This document shows, piece after piece, positions 22,656 to 34,699 of a stretch of 64,000 nt of DNA. The notes beneath the pieces are model-generated. The model saw only the letters and a list, made by a program, of their open reading frames with translations, had not been told where the DNA came from and ran no database searches. Source of the DNA: Atriophallophorus winterbourni. Lineage: Eukaryota > Platyhelminthes > Trematoda > Plagiorchiida > Microphallidae. The translations under genes were made by a program, and so were the position numbers. The stretch is from contig JACCGJ010012831.1 in NCBI GenBank assembly GCA_013407085.1, positions 1 through 64,000 of the forward strand, written 5' to 3'. How positions within the stretch are numbered: the stretch's first letter is position 1; every line of letters starts with the position of its first letter.

Positions 22656-24251
22656 GTTGGGTTCCACCGGTTTGTGGTTCAAATCTTTTCTTACTGGTCG
22701 CACCTTTTCGGTAGATATAAGTGGCTACATTTCTAAAACTTTGCCAATTCCAAGCGGAGTCATACAAGGAAGCGTTCTAGGTCCACTAATCTTCATGATA
22801 TTCATCAACGATATACTATCTGTCATAACACACTGTAAAATCTTTTTGTTCGCAGATGATATAAAAGTCGCCATAGCCTTCCCATCTAACCAGAAAAACG
22901 AATTTATATCAAAATTGAACTGAGACCTGGATGCTCTACTTCAATGAAGTATTCGAAACGGTCTTGAGTTCTCCACCAATAAATCAACTCTCATAAATTT
23001 CAACTGTATCATACCAAAAGATTCGATCATCCTAAATAATACACCACTACAACCAGCACAATGTGTACGTGATTTAGGTTATCGATATTCTGGATCACTT
23101 ACATTTCATGAACAAATTTGCTACTTAATTTCTAAAACAAAAAAGAATATAGGTTTACTTCATAGATTCATCTCTCTGCCCCAGTGCAAGCTAGGACTTT
23201 ACAAGTTACATACACTACCTTTATCAGATTACTGCAACATTATATCTAGTAACATTACTCGGTCTGATAGCTATGCTTCAGAAGGCATCCAACGTTCTTT
23301 CACACGATCCATTACCACCAGTTCGGATAAGCATTCATATAAGGAAAGATGTCAGATCCTAGGATTGGAACCGTTATGGTTTCGAAGAATAAAACAAAAT
23401 TTTATACTTTTTTACAGAATATTGACAAAAGATATGATCGACATTAATTTACAATTAGATTTCAAAAACTCTGGAGTATATAATCTTCGACACAAAAATA
23501 AAATATGTATACCGAAAATCCACAATCGTATACGGAGCGATTTTTTTATTCATAAATATTCTCGTTTATGAAATTTTCTTCCTAATGATATAAGATTAAG
23601 CACTTCACAAACTGAATTCAAAAAGCAACTCAACTCTTTTTTATCTCCGGGATAATTAGGTAAGCTATTTCTAATTAATACAACTATAGGTAATTCATAC
23701 TTATACGGCATAAAAGGCTTTTAATATTTTTTCAGCAATAAAAAATTTTAAAGTGACTTATAACTTTTTTCTTGAGAATTTACTTTTCAGAATTGTTGGA
23801 AATTCAACAAAATACACTCTCGCAATTCTTGAAAGGGCGATGAAATTCATATCTCCGTGACCCGATGAAGTGGAATTCCTATACAATTATCTGCGTATGA
23901 AGTTGCATTTGGAAAATCATACATGAATAAACATTGCGGTCTAGACCTACCCAAACTGTAATTAACCCATTTTAAACAATTACTGTCGTACTCGGTAAAA
24001 ACATGAATTTTCATCATTTATTTTTTCAATATCTTATCAACTTCATGTTTTAAACAAGCTACCATCTGTACAAATGTTATCCTTTTTTCTACGGTTGTTA
24101 ACAGAAAAAATGTATTTATGTTTGACCTTAACATTTGTATAATTACCGTTTTATGTGATGTACTCATTCATGAAAAAAAATAATCATGCATGGCATGACT
24201 TGGTGTATCCAGGAATATACATTACTATTATTAATATTATTATTAATACAC
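22656..24251 (+). mobile_element. Element L: AT-rich LINE, 5'-truncated, inserted in R
   Basis: Starts in the RT: WFKSFLTGRTFSVDISGY, SGVIQGSVLGPLIFMIFINDIL and IFLFADDIKVAIAFPSN in one frame to 22923. A stop follows, then decayed frames with VRDLGYRYSGSLTFHEQ and, at 23365-23571, MEPLWFRRIKQNFILFYRIL. Long AT-rich 3' UTR, terminal double hairpin at 24182-24215 (second arm CAGG, one mismatch) and an (ATT)n tail to about 24250. Same family as H and M. Confidence 0.85.
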
Positions 24252-24920
24252 GATGGACCTTTTTTACCTAAAAGTTAATTAGCCCTGCCATGCGCAAAAT
24301 GTCTTGAACCCTGGAACGCTCTATTTGGTGCCGGAATTTGCTTTCGCGAATCAGCAGCTCTTCCCTATTTAGGATGAGGAGAGCACGACATGGCCTTGTT
24401 TCCGCCATTTTATGGGGTGCAGCAAGCCTACTAACTCGCTTAGCTAAGGCATTTATTTGCCTTTCTAAAGCAACGTAGTTAGCTTGGTGTGATTTTACCG
24501 GACATTAATCGTTATCGACGGTTTTCTTTTTAGGGTTCTTCCCCCCTGTGTTGCTTTCTGATTCTTACCGATGGTACTGCGGCAGGGCCGGGTTTCGTTG
24601 ACGGGGTGTTTTTACCTCGACCTCGGCGTACGACAACGGAGAATTCTTACTATTTGCTACAACATTGTTCAAACTACTAGCAGAGGTCCTCAGGAATACT
24701 TCCCTTGTGTTTCTTTACACTCCAGCATACCCATTCCATGAAACTATTTTTACAATACATTTCGTAATGATTGGCAAGAATACCAGAGCATTTTGGATGC
24801 GCCCATCTCTGGCACACATCACAAGCTATGCCTTTTACTACTTTTTTACCACATTCGATTGAAATGCAGGGATATGAAACTTTAGGCATAGTTCGATTTC
24901 TTAAAAATTTGAATAACAAT
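24252..24920 (-). pseudogene. Element R fragment 1: ORF1 with PHD-like finger
   Basis: Minus strand 24889-24677 reads PCISIECGKKVVKGIACDVC then QRWAHPKCSGI, equivalent to the element B finger. The last pair (WVCWSVK) has lost its second Cys. Downstream sequence matches E2 at 58233-58440. The coding region is broken. Confidence 0.7.
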
Positions 24921-25103
24921 ATATATATATCTATATATATATATATATATATAAATTTTCAAAAACGTAATAGAATATGTTGATTATAGTTACGATAAAT
25001 TGATTACCAATTTACAGCAAAATCAGAGAACAGCGATTTGGAAATAGATTATGTGGAAGAGCGTGAAAGATACAACCAAGTTGAACGTACCGCGAGACAA
25101 AGT
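24921..25103 (-). other. Element R 5' leader with shared start motif
   Basis: An AT-rich leader with a (TA)n run (24918-24955) precedes ORF1. Its far end (25058-25103, minus CGCGGTACGTTCAACTTGG) is nearly identical to 51293-51338, upstream of element G's ORF1. It therefore looks like the conserved 5' terminus of these CR1-like elements. Confidence 0.6.
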
Positions 25104-27310
25104 TCCAAGTTCAGTTTATTTCAGTTCAGTTCAGTTGCACAGGACAGTAAGTGGTGAACGAAACTATCGAGCGTCCAGAATTTCTTTCGGTGGAAAGCTG
25201 CAGAGAAGCAACTTCCACTGCCAAAGCGTTTCTTATCATTGTGATTTAGATATCCTCGACGATCGCGATGCCAAGGGATTATCCGGGTTGTATTTAGGAA
25301 GCACCTCGTTATGAATGATGCTGGAAAGATGAGAATACATTTCTCTTCAGCAGTACGGTGAGAGGTTAGCTAAAGAAGAGTTGTTCATTAAACAAACAGA
25401 ACTTCAGCATTTACTTACTTACCAAACCACGCTAAAAATGTTGAACTACCTAATCTTGCATAAAAATTAGAGGGTGAATTCAGGAAAAAGCTTACCCTAG
25501 ATGCGGTCAAAACCCTGCTTAAAACTTACGACAGAACTGCAGGGTATAAGTACTTCTGGAAGCCAGTTTCAGAAATTTACCACCCTGAGGCATAAAAAGT
25601 CACCTTTCACGCGTAAGTGAGAAAAGATCTAGGGACGTAAGGTTTCCCTCGCTGACCCTCAATCATGCGAGTTGCGAGACGCTGTACTCTTTCGAGTTGA
25701 ACAATAACCTACTTGTAGTAAGGGCACCACGCCTGGACACAATATTCTAAATGCGGCCGAACTAACGCCTTGTGAAAGGGCAGGAATTCACCGGGTCTTC
25801 TGCTGGATAACACGGATCGCGGCCGAAAAAGAACTTTGCGAGCACGTTGAGCTGCAGCACAGCATTGGTCCTCTCATTTAAAGTCAGTCTTAACTAGTAC
25901 TTCCAAATCCTTAACAAGCTGTGTGGCGCTATCACTGAGATAATTGCCCGACACCTGAACTGAAATCTCATCAACCAGTGCTGACAAGAGTTGGCTCTTG
26001 TTAAGGTTCAGTGGGAGGTACCACTGGTATGACCAGTTTATAACCCGCTGAAGGTCGTGCATCATTATATATTCATCCGTTTATCCGATGAATTTCACAT
26101 CATCCGCGAAAATTAAGCATAGGCAATTCAATGCAGAGGACAAGTCATCGATGAAAATCAGGAATAGAAGAGGACCAAGTACCGAATCTTGGGGTGCAGC
26201 ACTGATCACGTCGGTTTTATTCGACAGCCTAGATCCTACCCTAATTTGGAATGTCGTACCTGTCAGAGAGGCCTTTATTCAAGCAAGTAGACTACTCCGG
26301 ATGCCTTTTGCTGCTAGCTTAATCTCTAGAAGGCGGTGGTTTATGGAATCAAAAGCCTTGCTGAAGTCTAGGTAGAGGGATTCGACAGGCTCTCCTTCAT
26401 CCATCATTTTAGTGGCAGTATTGAGAAAACAAAAAGGTTTGTCAGGCAGGATCTAACCTTGAGAAATCCATGCTGAATTACACTCAACAGAGAATGTCGA
26501 CAAAGATGCTGACAGATTTTGTCACGCAGCAGTTTTTCCATTACTATCGAGACGATGCTAGTCAGGCTGACAGGTCTATAGTTCCCAACAGTCGAGCTGC
26601 AAACACCCATGTGTATTGGCACGATTATAGCTTATTTCCACTCACTAGGAACCACTCTCATGTTAAAGCATGAATTGAAGAGCTTGCATAAGGGTTCCGT
26701 AAGCACTGGGGCAAGATTCTTTAGCATAATCGAGTAGATACCATCTGGTCTCTCAGTTTGTTGACACAAACATGGATAATTGTTTCATACACCTCGGATT
26801 CCATGAAGGACAACTCATCTAGTGCAGGAGTGCCAGATGGTAGATTGAGCGAGCTAGACGGAGCATTTAGAGAATTATCACGTCTCTGAACGCCACTGAA
26901 GAACCTAGAGAAAAACGTCGCCTTAGACAGGTCAGTATCGGCTAATTTTCCGTCCTCCATATTTAAATCTCCAATGTTTTTCCTGGTTTTTCCTCTTGAT
27001 TGAGCGTAGCTATAAAATCTTCTGGGATCAGACTTAGCATCTCAAGCTAAGGATAACTCAAACTCCTGTTCAAGCAAACGCTGTATTTTAACACAAGCGT
27101 TCCGAGCGGTTTGTATCGGACTCAAGAACCAGAAGTGAGAGAAAGCTTATATTGCCGCCATAAAGGATCTCGTTTACGGGTAGACCGACGAACTCGAGGA
27201 GTCCACCACGGCGGCCTATGATACTTGTTCACGACTTGCAGCCGAGCGTTGTTGTCTTGTAACTCCTTAAGAAACTGACAAATTCTATCCCAGTTTTTTT
27301 CATGCCATGC
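25104..27310 (-). pseudogene. Element I: G-family CR1-like LINE, 3' half
   Basis: Tail (TTCAG)n at 25104-25137, degenerate stem-loop at 25347-25361, then a heavily broken RT: DLEVLVKTDFK near 25874, the ADD region near 26100, YRPVSLTSIVSIVMEKLL near 26570, the NIGDL/ELSF linker near 26900 and RPPWWTPRVRRSTRKRDPLW near 27200. It matches 45264-47845 along its length, except that it lacks the insert at 46234-46596. Confidence 0.82.
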
Positions 27311-27993
27311 ATGATCATTTGTTTTCATGAATAAGTACATCAAATGAAACGGTTAATATACAAATGTTAAAGTCCAACATAAAAACATTCTTTGTTGTTA
27401 ACAACCGTAAAAATAGTTGGATAACATTTGTACAGATGGTAGCTTATTGGAAACATAAAGCTGATAGAATATTGGAAAAATAAATGATAAAAGTTCATGT
27501 TTTTAACGAATACAGTACTAATTGTTTAAAATGGGTTAATTACAGCTTGAATGGGTCAGAATCACAATGTTTATTTATGTATGATGTTCCAAATGCAACT
27601 TTAAACGCAGATATGCTTATAAGGAATTCACTTCATCGGGTCACGGAGATATGAAAGGTATCGCCATTTCAAGAATTGTGAGAGTGTATTTTGTTGAATT
27701 TCAACAATTCTGAAAACAAATTCTGAAGAAAAACGTTGTATGTCACTTTAAAATTTTTAATAGCTAAAAATAATAGAAGCGTTTTATGCAGTATAAGTAT
27801 AAATTAGCTATAATTGTATTATTAATAAATAGCTTACCTGATTTTTCCGAAGATAAAAATGATTTGAGTTGCTTTCCGACTTCAGTTTGTGAAGTGCTCA
27901 ATCTTTTAATATTAGGAAGTAAATTCCATAGACGAGAACATTTATAAATAAACAAATCTTTTCATACACGATTGTGGATTTTCGGTATACATA
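27311..27993 (-). mobile_element. H-family 3' end fused to element I
   Basis: 3' UTR and RT C-terminus of an AT-rich H/L/M element, joined to G-family sequence at exactly the same bases as at 47845 (CATGGCATG then AAAAAAACTGGG on minus). The second terminal hairpin is missing in both. Homology to H stops at ~27993. Confidence 0.8.
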
Positions 27994-28294
27994 ATTTGAA
28001 TAAAGAAACTGAATAAAACGTTCACTATTTTGATGACTAGGCACTTTTTTATATGCTCCGATTGACGATTGTGCAATATGCATTCGATGGGTGTGAGGTA
28101 CTTTGCCTGGTTTCAGTAGAAGACGAAAACAAATGACTGCCAAATCGTACAACATAATGACCCAGCATACTTAGTGTGGTCCTTAAATTTCAAATTCTTT
28201 TAACCAGATTGTGACAATTCAGCACGAAATATGGTACTGAGAACTCATTAAAACATGCTGCAGGGAAGAAAAACAAATCTACTGTGCGCTAAAA
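27994..28294. other. No recognised feature
   Basis: An open frame on minus at 28155-27898 straddles the H boundary and has no recognisable motif. Confidence 0.4.
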
Positions 28295-28370
28295 TTACAT
28301 ACTTATTGTTCGGATGCGTCTTTGGCTTCGTTGTCGCGCAGTTTGATTCGTTGGTATCGGAAGTTCATTG
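28295..28370 (-). CDS. Candidate terminal exon of a small-exon gene
   Basis: Strong acceptor on the minus strand: a T-rich tract then CGATTGCAG directly before base 28370. In the phase set by the four upstream candidate exons (one base completes the split codon) it reads NELPIPTNQTARQRS and a basic run to a TAA at 28297-28295. Alternatively a GTATGT donor would end it at 28303, giving 68 nt. No poly-A signal was obvious nearby. Confidence 0.35.
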
Positions 28371-29658
28371 CTGCAATCGAAAAAATAAAATAACACTTTG
28401 AAGTAATAAACAAGCATACTACAGAACATCAACTAACTAGATCGCAATGCGAAAATTTCAGAATCGTAAAAAAACTAAACATGAAAACGATCAAGCATTG
28501 GGTGGCATGGGGAACACTAAAGTTAAACGGGAAAAAACTAAATAAAAACATATATTCCTAATTTGGTTCAGCATGGTCTCGCTTAAATGCACGTGAAGGG
28601 AAGAAAAAGTGTACAGGTAACAGTGGGAATAAGACTTAAACTAAGAAAACGTTAAGGTGAACCGATGAAGCCTGAATGCGTTGTTGCAGCGCACTCGATT
28701 GCTGGATTTAAACGGGTAACACGGCGCAGAAGATGAAGTTATCGAGTCCATTGAAATACATCATGTGAGAAGAGAACATTGACAATATCATTCAATGCTT
28801 GTATGATTTATGATCCTGATCCAGGCAAAGTGTCGCACATTCAAATACTGCACGCGGGCTAAGATACTGTCAAGTTGCCTATCCCTAGACAGATAGGAAA
28901 CAAAATAGAAATGGGAGTGAGCGAAACTCCCGCGAGTTTCACGATGCAGCTCACTACGATTGCACACTCGTGTACAATAGAGCATTAGGGTTATTTAGAT
29001 AACGATTTTTTTATTCAGAACTCCTAAATTACGAACCACCAATTGTATATGACGGATGAACAATGAAGCCGAAAAGAAACAATAGATGAATCTTAGCACT
29101 TTGGACGAAAATGTGGAAGACAGGCGCGAAGGTCTATCAGAGAAGTTCTCGTGGGTGTACTTATTGTGCCGGGATTGCAACGAATAGGTTACGGTACACG
29201 CCACGTAATACGATTCGATCCAAACCTACTCGATTCTGTAAACATGATTATTCCACAGATATTGTGGTGCTCACAGCACCATCACGTATACATCACAACT
29301 GGTTTCTGGCTGTTTGTCTTCATCAGGTGGACACAGTACGAGCAGGTTCAGTGAGCCTTGAAATAACGAAAAAGTATCAAAACAAGTTAGACTTTGTAGC
29401 CACCGTTCAATAGGGCACGTACCACGATGTTCAAACACAGAAGCACAGTGATTCCAGCTTAAGCGCTGAAGAACCTCATGGACGGCCAGACATTTAAGGT
29501 TTGAAGCGTGAGCCTAGGGCCATGACCTCACGAGAGTTGAACCTTCGATGAACTTAGCTAAATAGCTTTCAACAGGAGCTGAAAAAGGAACAAAAGAAAA
29601 ACATGCTGTTCTTTGTTGAACGGAATCTCTGAACAAAGGCAAACAAGTTAAAACTTAC
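28371..29658. other. Presumed intron; no recognised domain
   Basis: No RT or protein domain seen. A ~40-bp stretch at about 28856-28893 resembles 51593-51633 (GGGCTAAGA..CTGTCAAGTTG). The open frames here have no motifs. Confidence 0.4.
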
Positions 29659-29739
29659 TCTGACGGTGACTCTGATTGACTGATGCCGGCTATCAGAGTT
29701 TGTGATTCAGTGGGTTTCGATGCTTCCGCCTGAAGCGCT
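29659..29739 (-). CDS. Candidate 81-nt phase-1 exon (copy 2)
   Basis: On minus: acceptor TTTACCCTTTCTACAG, 81 nt, donor GTAAGT. Only one of three frames is open, the phase-1 frame, reading ALQAEASKPTESQTLIAG and ending ESPS with two bases left. It is a diverged duplicate of 31270-31350, same length, same splice sites, same single open frame. Flanking intron sequence is also duplicated (29637-29845 vs 31248-31450). No domain recognised. Confidence 0.5.
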
Positions 29740-31269
29740 CTGTAGAAAGGGTAAACGTTGCATATACACGTCTTACATTATTAATTGTATGCCATTCAAA
29801 CCGACGTAAACATCATTAGTGGATATGGAGTTAGTATGATGGTGGAGACAATAATGGTAAATAGGAGTGAAACAATTGAAATCAATGAGAGTGATTTTGT
29901 CACAAACAATGTTAGACTCTGAAGCCATTGTTTAAAATGGTTCTTACAACTAACAAAGTTATTCATATACAGAATAAAAAAGTGATTCCCGACCGAGCAC
30001 TGATTTAATAAGCCGTTTTTCGGTTAATTTTGACGCTATCTGTGGCCAAATGCATCATTTTTTTGTATAAACTGAGACTAATTTTGGACGCGCAATTTTG
30101 AACAAATTACGAGGTACCGGGAATGGTTGTCCCGAAACTTTTTGTTGCGGTATTTACTAATATACTGGATCATGTGTGGACATTATCAATCAAGACGGAC
30201 AAAAATCATCGTTCGGTCGACAAATTGTAACTTGATGTCGAAACCTGTGTGTCAATTTTTGGTGAAATTATTGTAACTATTGAAAATTCGTTTCGATGAA
30301 TAAAGCAAATTTGATACGCATTATTTATTTATTATAAACGACCAATATATTGTGGTGCTCACACTATCTTAAATGTTTACATCGGCTGGCCAGATGGCAG
30401 AATGTTTGATGTGACGAGAATCAACAATTGATGAAAATGTAAAATGAAAACCGTTACCTAAGGCAAAATGTTTCAAAACAGTAATCGCCGTGGTGGCACA
30501 TAAAGCTAGGGTACGATATTTCGGTAAGGGAGCGATCAGAGAGCTCAGATTGCATACAAGGAACGGTTAATCTTTGATCTCAGTGTATTCGATCACACTG
30601 CCTTCAGAGCCGGAATAAAATAAACTGGCAATTACCTAGTAGTGACTAAACTAATAGCGACCAATGAAAGAAGCATAGTGTGTAGCGAAGCGATCAAAAT
30701 GAGAACACTTTTCATTGATGTTTATACCACATACGAATGACCATCGCCATGATCAGAATATTATAGTATCAAGCGTATTATGGAACAATATTGTTTGCTC
30801 GCGAAAGTTCGCTACACGTTAGCTTGCGGATGGATGGAACAGTCACAGAACACAGGCCAGGTACTCAAAACAAGAAGCCGTAATTGCGCAATGAAGAACG
30901 TTCGTATGATGGCATCGGATCTTAAAGAGAATGTAAGTTGTATATGCAAATGTTTATTAACAAGAAGCCTGCTGAAACCATGGAGTAAGCGCCATTTCCC
31001 ATACCACATCGAATGAAAAATTTCAGTATGATACCGAACGTATAAAACATCTGCTAAGAAAATTTGAAAGGCCTTGGCTTTGCTTCACAGTTTCCCTAAT
31101 CGTGATCAACGTAGAGTGAGACAACGGACAAGAACTTCCACAGAGCGATGGAAGGCGTAACCCCGTAATCATATAACGCATACCACCAGACCGTAAAGTT
31201 TAGAAGCGTAGGCCTTGACCATGTAGGGGAACAGAAACTCAGATCCAAGGCAAACAAGTTTAAACTTAC

Positions 31270-31350
31270 CCTGTCGGTGACTCGTATTGACTGGTGCCGG
31301 CTATCGGTGTTTGTAAATCCGTGGTGTTAGATGCTTCCGCCAGATGCGCT
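31270..31350 (-). CDS. Candidate 81-nt phase-1 exon (copy 1)
   Basis: On minus: very good acceptor (TTCTTTTACTCTTTTTACAG), 81 nt, donor GTAAGT. It reads AHLAEASNTTDLQTPIAG then TSQYESPT in the only open frame. It pairs with 29659-29739 as a tandem exon duplication ~1.6 kb apart. The peptide is Ser/Thr-rich. Confidence 0.5.
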
Positions 31351-31837
31351 CTGTAAAAAGAGTAAAAGAAGCATACACATTTCTAACATTATTTGATGTA
31401 TGCAATTCAAACAGACGTAGCCATAATTAGTATGTGGAGCTAGAATGATAGTTCGATCAATCAACATGAGTAACAACGGAAATAACAAAAATTTATTCAA
31501 TATTCAACTTATTTCAAGAGTGGAATATCTTCGAGTAATGTGAACAAATATGTTGCCGGTGCCTTGGCACTGGATTTTTCTGTTTGTTGTCCCCATGGAA
31601 ACTCGTCGAAATGGTCGGGGACCACTTTGATAACTATACGTCGAAATGCTTAATAAATGATGATCTTTCAAAACATTGCATCTTTTGCTTCAAAATAACT
31701 TTCCGTACTTAAAATCACGCTAGTATGTTTAATAATACGTTGTTATGCGTTACTAGATTGTCAATCACTCAGTGAGTTCAACGGTTCCAAGAGTGCAAAG
31801 TAGACCTCCGTGCAGTACATCGACAGATTTTGAATGA

Positions 31838-32167
31838 TTACACCTAAAAAGAAAGCAGGGTCGACATGAGCAGAAGCAAAACGATGTACAGTTCAACTCA
31901 CTCAGTGTAGACAGCTGTTTGGTGGATAACTTTATCGACATCATTGCTGAAGAAAAAACGATAATTGTGACAGATGATAAATTCACAACGGAGAAACGTG
32001 TGATTACTGACGAGGGCGAGCAAAATGGTTGCATAGAAATTCACTGGGTTCAGAAAGCTGCACTTCGCATGAGTACTAAATTACGTTTGAACAGTTTTAA
32101 TTATAATCAAGGAGTTCGAATACGGATTGCTGAAGTGACCTCATTTCATTCCGACAACATGATCTAG
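31838..32167 (+). CDS. Hypothetical 110-codon open frame, unrecognised
   Basis: Open from just after a TGA (31835) to TAG. The central part DNFIDIIAEEKTIIVTDDKF has amino-acid composition like a real protein. It contains no clear ATG near its start, so if real it would be an exon. It lies opposite the presumed intron of the small-exon gene. No family recognised. Confidence 0.2.
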   Translation, partial: LHLKRKQGRHEQKQNDVQFNSLSVDSCLVDNFIDIIAEEKTIIVTDDKFTTEKRVITDEGEQNGCIEIHWVQKAALRMSTKLRLNSFNYNQGVRIRIAEVTSFHSDNMI

Positions 32168-32615
32168 CGAGCTTCTGGATGTGTAGATTGCATTCTCCGG
32201 CATGCACCTATCTGGGATTATGACATACGCTTCTAATAATTCGCTCATCATACATGCTTCTTCTTTTAATAAGATACACGTCTCGATACAATTTGCTACG
32301 CATCTTTTTGGTCTCCAGATTAGTTTTCAATGATGATAATGCGATTAAATTTTATTCATTAACAAGGAAGAATGACAAAGCTTTGTTCGAAAAGTTACGA
32401 AGTTCAGCTTCAGAATATTGACGAAAAACACAACGAATGCTCTACAAATAACATATTGAAGAAAAAATATTCGCAGAAAATGTACACATAATATCAACGA
32501 AATTAATTGCAGCGTATTTAGCTGTTACCATATGAAACATAGTGGTTCGAGTTAAAACTCGTTAGGTAGACAAATAATTATTAAGATATCCTAATTTTTT
32601 CCAAACACAACTTAC

Positions 32616-32666
32616 TTAGCTGTGGAGCCGCGTTGTGGGTCGCATACATTCGCCTCAAGTATCCTT
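32616..32666 (-). CDS. Candidate 51-nt phase-1 exon
   Basis: On minus: acceptor after a pyrimidine-rich CGCCTCTCTGTAAG (weaker than the others), 51 nt, donor GTAAGT. The phase-1 frame reads RILEANVCDPQRGSTA and leaves two bases (AA) that join the first base of 31350. The length is a multiple of three. The upstream in-frame TAA prevents a longer exon. Confidence 0.38.
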
Positions 32667-33399
32667 CTTACAGAGAGGCGCTTGTCGAACGATTGAGGTT
32701 AGTGTTTCGTTGCTATTGTTATTTTTCGCTCGTATGAAACATGTGCAAGTGCCCAGTGTTTATGTACTGCGCAGATAAATAAACTTGCGAAAGGTACTCA
32801 GCTAAACGCGCATATCTGTTCAGGCCTGGGCAACCTGGTTGAATCTTAGCTCACGTGCAGTCTTATTGTGCGACACTATGCCTGGATTCACACTTTTGAT
32901 TTCATTCATCCATTCACTAGTCAGTGCAAACCGAAACCAAAATTTTGTAAACTATATCGTTGTCAAATAACATACAACACAAAGTCGTATGTAGTTAAAA
33001 TACAAAAGGCTGTTGTTGATGCACATTTGCTTATTTGACGATGGACTCTTTTTATCCCTCTGCTTATCTGCTTAACCACCTTCAGACCTTCGATTCACTA
33101 GGAAAATGTGTTTACCCACTAATCACAAAAATTTATGGAGCATTATTCCATAGCTGAGATTACTAATAATTTTTATTCTATATAGTCGTTCTTATTCGAT
33201 TTCAGAGAGCAATATTACTGGATCGGCGCGGTTGCTGTCAGAAAAACTAATATACGCTCATTCAAGTTAACTGCTTTTTTGTACAGACAAAAGCACATGG
33301 ATATACATACAGACAAAGATCCTATCCAGAAATAAGTGAACATAGACGTTATCACGATATATTTTAGTGATAAGCATCAAATGCCACGACTAAACTTAC

Positions 33400-33456
33400 T
33401 CGGAACACGGCTTTTGCGCATTTTTACCTTTTTTCTTCCTTTGTTTTTTGGATGTA
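33400..33456 (-). CDS. Candidate 57-nt phase-1 exon, Lys-rich
   Basis: On minus: acceptor TTCACATTTTAG, 57 nt, donor GTAAGT. The phase-1 frame reads TSKKQRKKKGKNAQKPCS and leaves GA. It is the most 5' exon found. No signal-peptide exon could be identified between here and the RT remnant at 33950. Confidence 0.38.
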
Positions 33457-33949
33457 CTAAAATGTGAATTTCGGTACATGAAGGTTGTTTTAGTGTAATT
33501 GTAAAACGTCGAGTGATATGGTGAAAGTGAAAACTATGAACTAATGAAAGTATGAATTCAAAATGGGTGGAATTGCAATAGATAAAAGCAGACATTAAAT
33601 ACGTGTATCTGATGGTTCAGTGGGCCCGAAACATCACGCTTGTTAGTTTATTATCTCACTTTCTTTTATTTTTCGCGGGAAGGATAAGTTTGATAGGCGT
33701 GGGAAATTCGGCATGGTCTACACACATGATCACTCAAACAGACATCCTGGTAACACTTTCGACATGCTAAAAACAGGGTGGTATCCATGAATACGCGAAG
33801 ACAAGCAATATCACCATTGGGTGCTGATAGACTAGAGGGAAGGATATCCCGAAATACCCTACATGATCGTAAACAACGCGACTGAGGTAAAACCGGGAGT
33901 TTTCTAATCCAGACAGTGGACGGGTTGAAAGCGTCACTGTGAATCTACT

Positions 33950-34640
33950 AACATAGTTCGCAAATTACCTGTCTGAACTCGAAACGAAAGTCATAATAGA
34001 TGGCGAAATTTCTGAACTGTTGAAGCCACAAGCGGTGTCCAATTGGGTGCAGTACTCGGTCCAATAATATTTTAAATGATTGACCGAAATTCGAACAATG
34101 TAAACTTGTTTTTTTCGCCGAGAATGTGAACATTTGAATGACGGTCAACTATGTTGAGATTTGCCTACTTTTAGAACCAAAAATAAATTAGCTGCACCGC
34201 TGGTCAGTTAAAAACATGCTTCCCTTTAACTTCAGCAAGCGCAAATTGTTGCAAGGTAAGAAAACCCGTCCTGTTCTCAATGTATTTGACAGTTACATGC
34301 TCATGTGTCACGTAAGGCCATTTTTTAGCGTGCATGCAGCTCACTCGGCTTATTTAGATGAATTGTTGGAAACTTCCTATTACAATCATTGCAAAGGTAC
34401 GCAATACACACATGCATGAAGAGGTGGTCCATACAGTAGAAACTTGGACGCCATGTATGGAGAAAGTTATATCAATCCTCGAAAGAATTTATCGTGAGGC
34501 AACTGAAAGGGTTACTGGATTGCATAATCTGACCTTTAAACGTGAGCTTTTAGGGATTTCGAATGTTTATTTCTCCGCATAGACGCCGGCACCGAAATAA
34601 GAATTGATACAGCGAAATTAGACATTCGTTTTAGGGTTTC
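33950..34640 (+). pseudogene. Element T: degenerate RT remnant
   Basis: Multiple frames give YLSELETKVIIDGEIS, then SGVQLGAVLGPIIF near 34030-34070 (a decayed SGVPQGSVLGPLLF) and, near 34440-34560, ETWTPCMEKVISILERIYREA, equivalent to the QAWSPYLEKDIARLEGVQRLA block. Heavily decayed. Confidence 0.6.
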
Positions 34641-34699
34641 TTATACATTCCTTTCAAACATTTTGGTAACCAAACGTTGGGCAACTTCTACTACTAGCA

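Noticed and set aside
25104..28000. Simple segmental duplication of 45-48.5 kb
   Set aside because: Homology begins at the tail and ends inside H, and the outer flanks differ; a 5'-truncated retrocopy fits better.
33400..33595. 72-codon minus-strand ORF starting at 33595 as a first exon
   Set aside because: Its frame leaves one base at the 33400 donor, incompatible with the phase-1 chain, and its N-terminus is not a convincing signal peptide.
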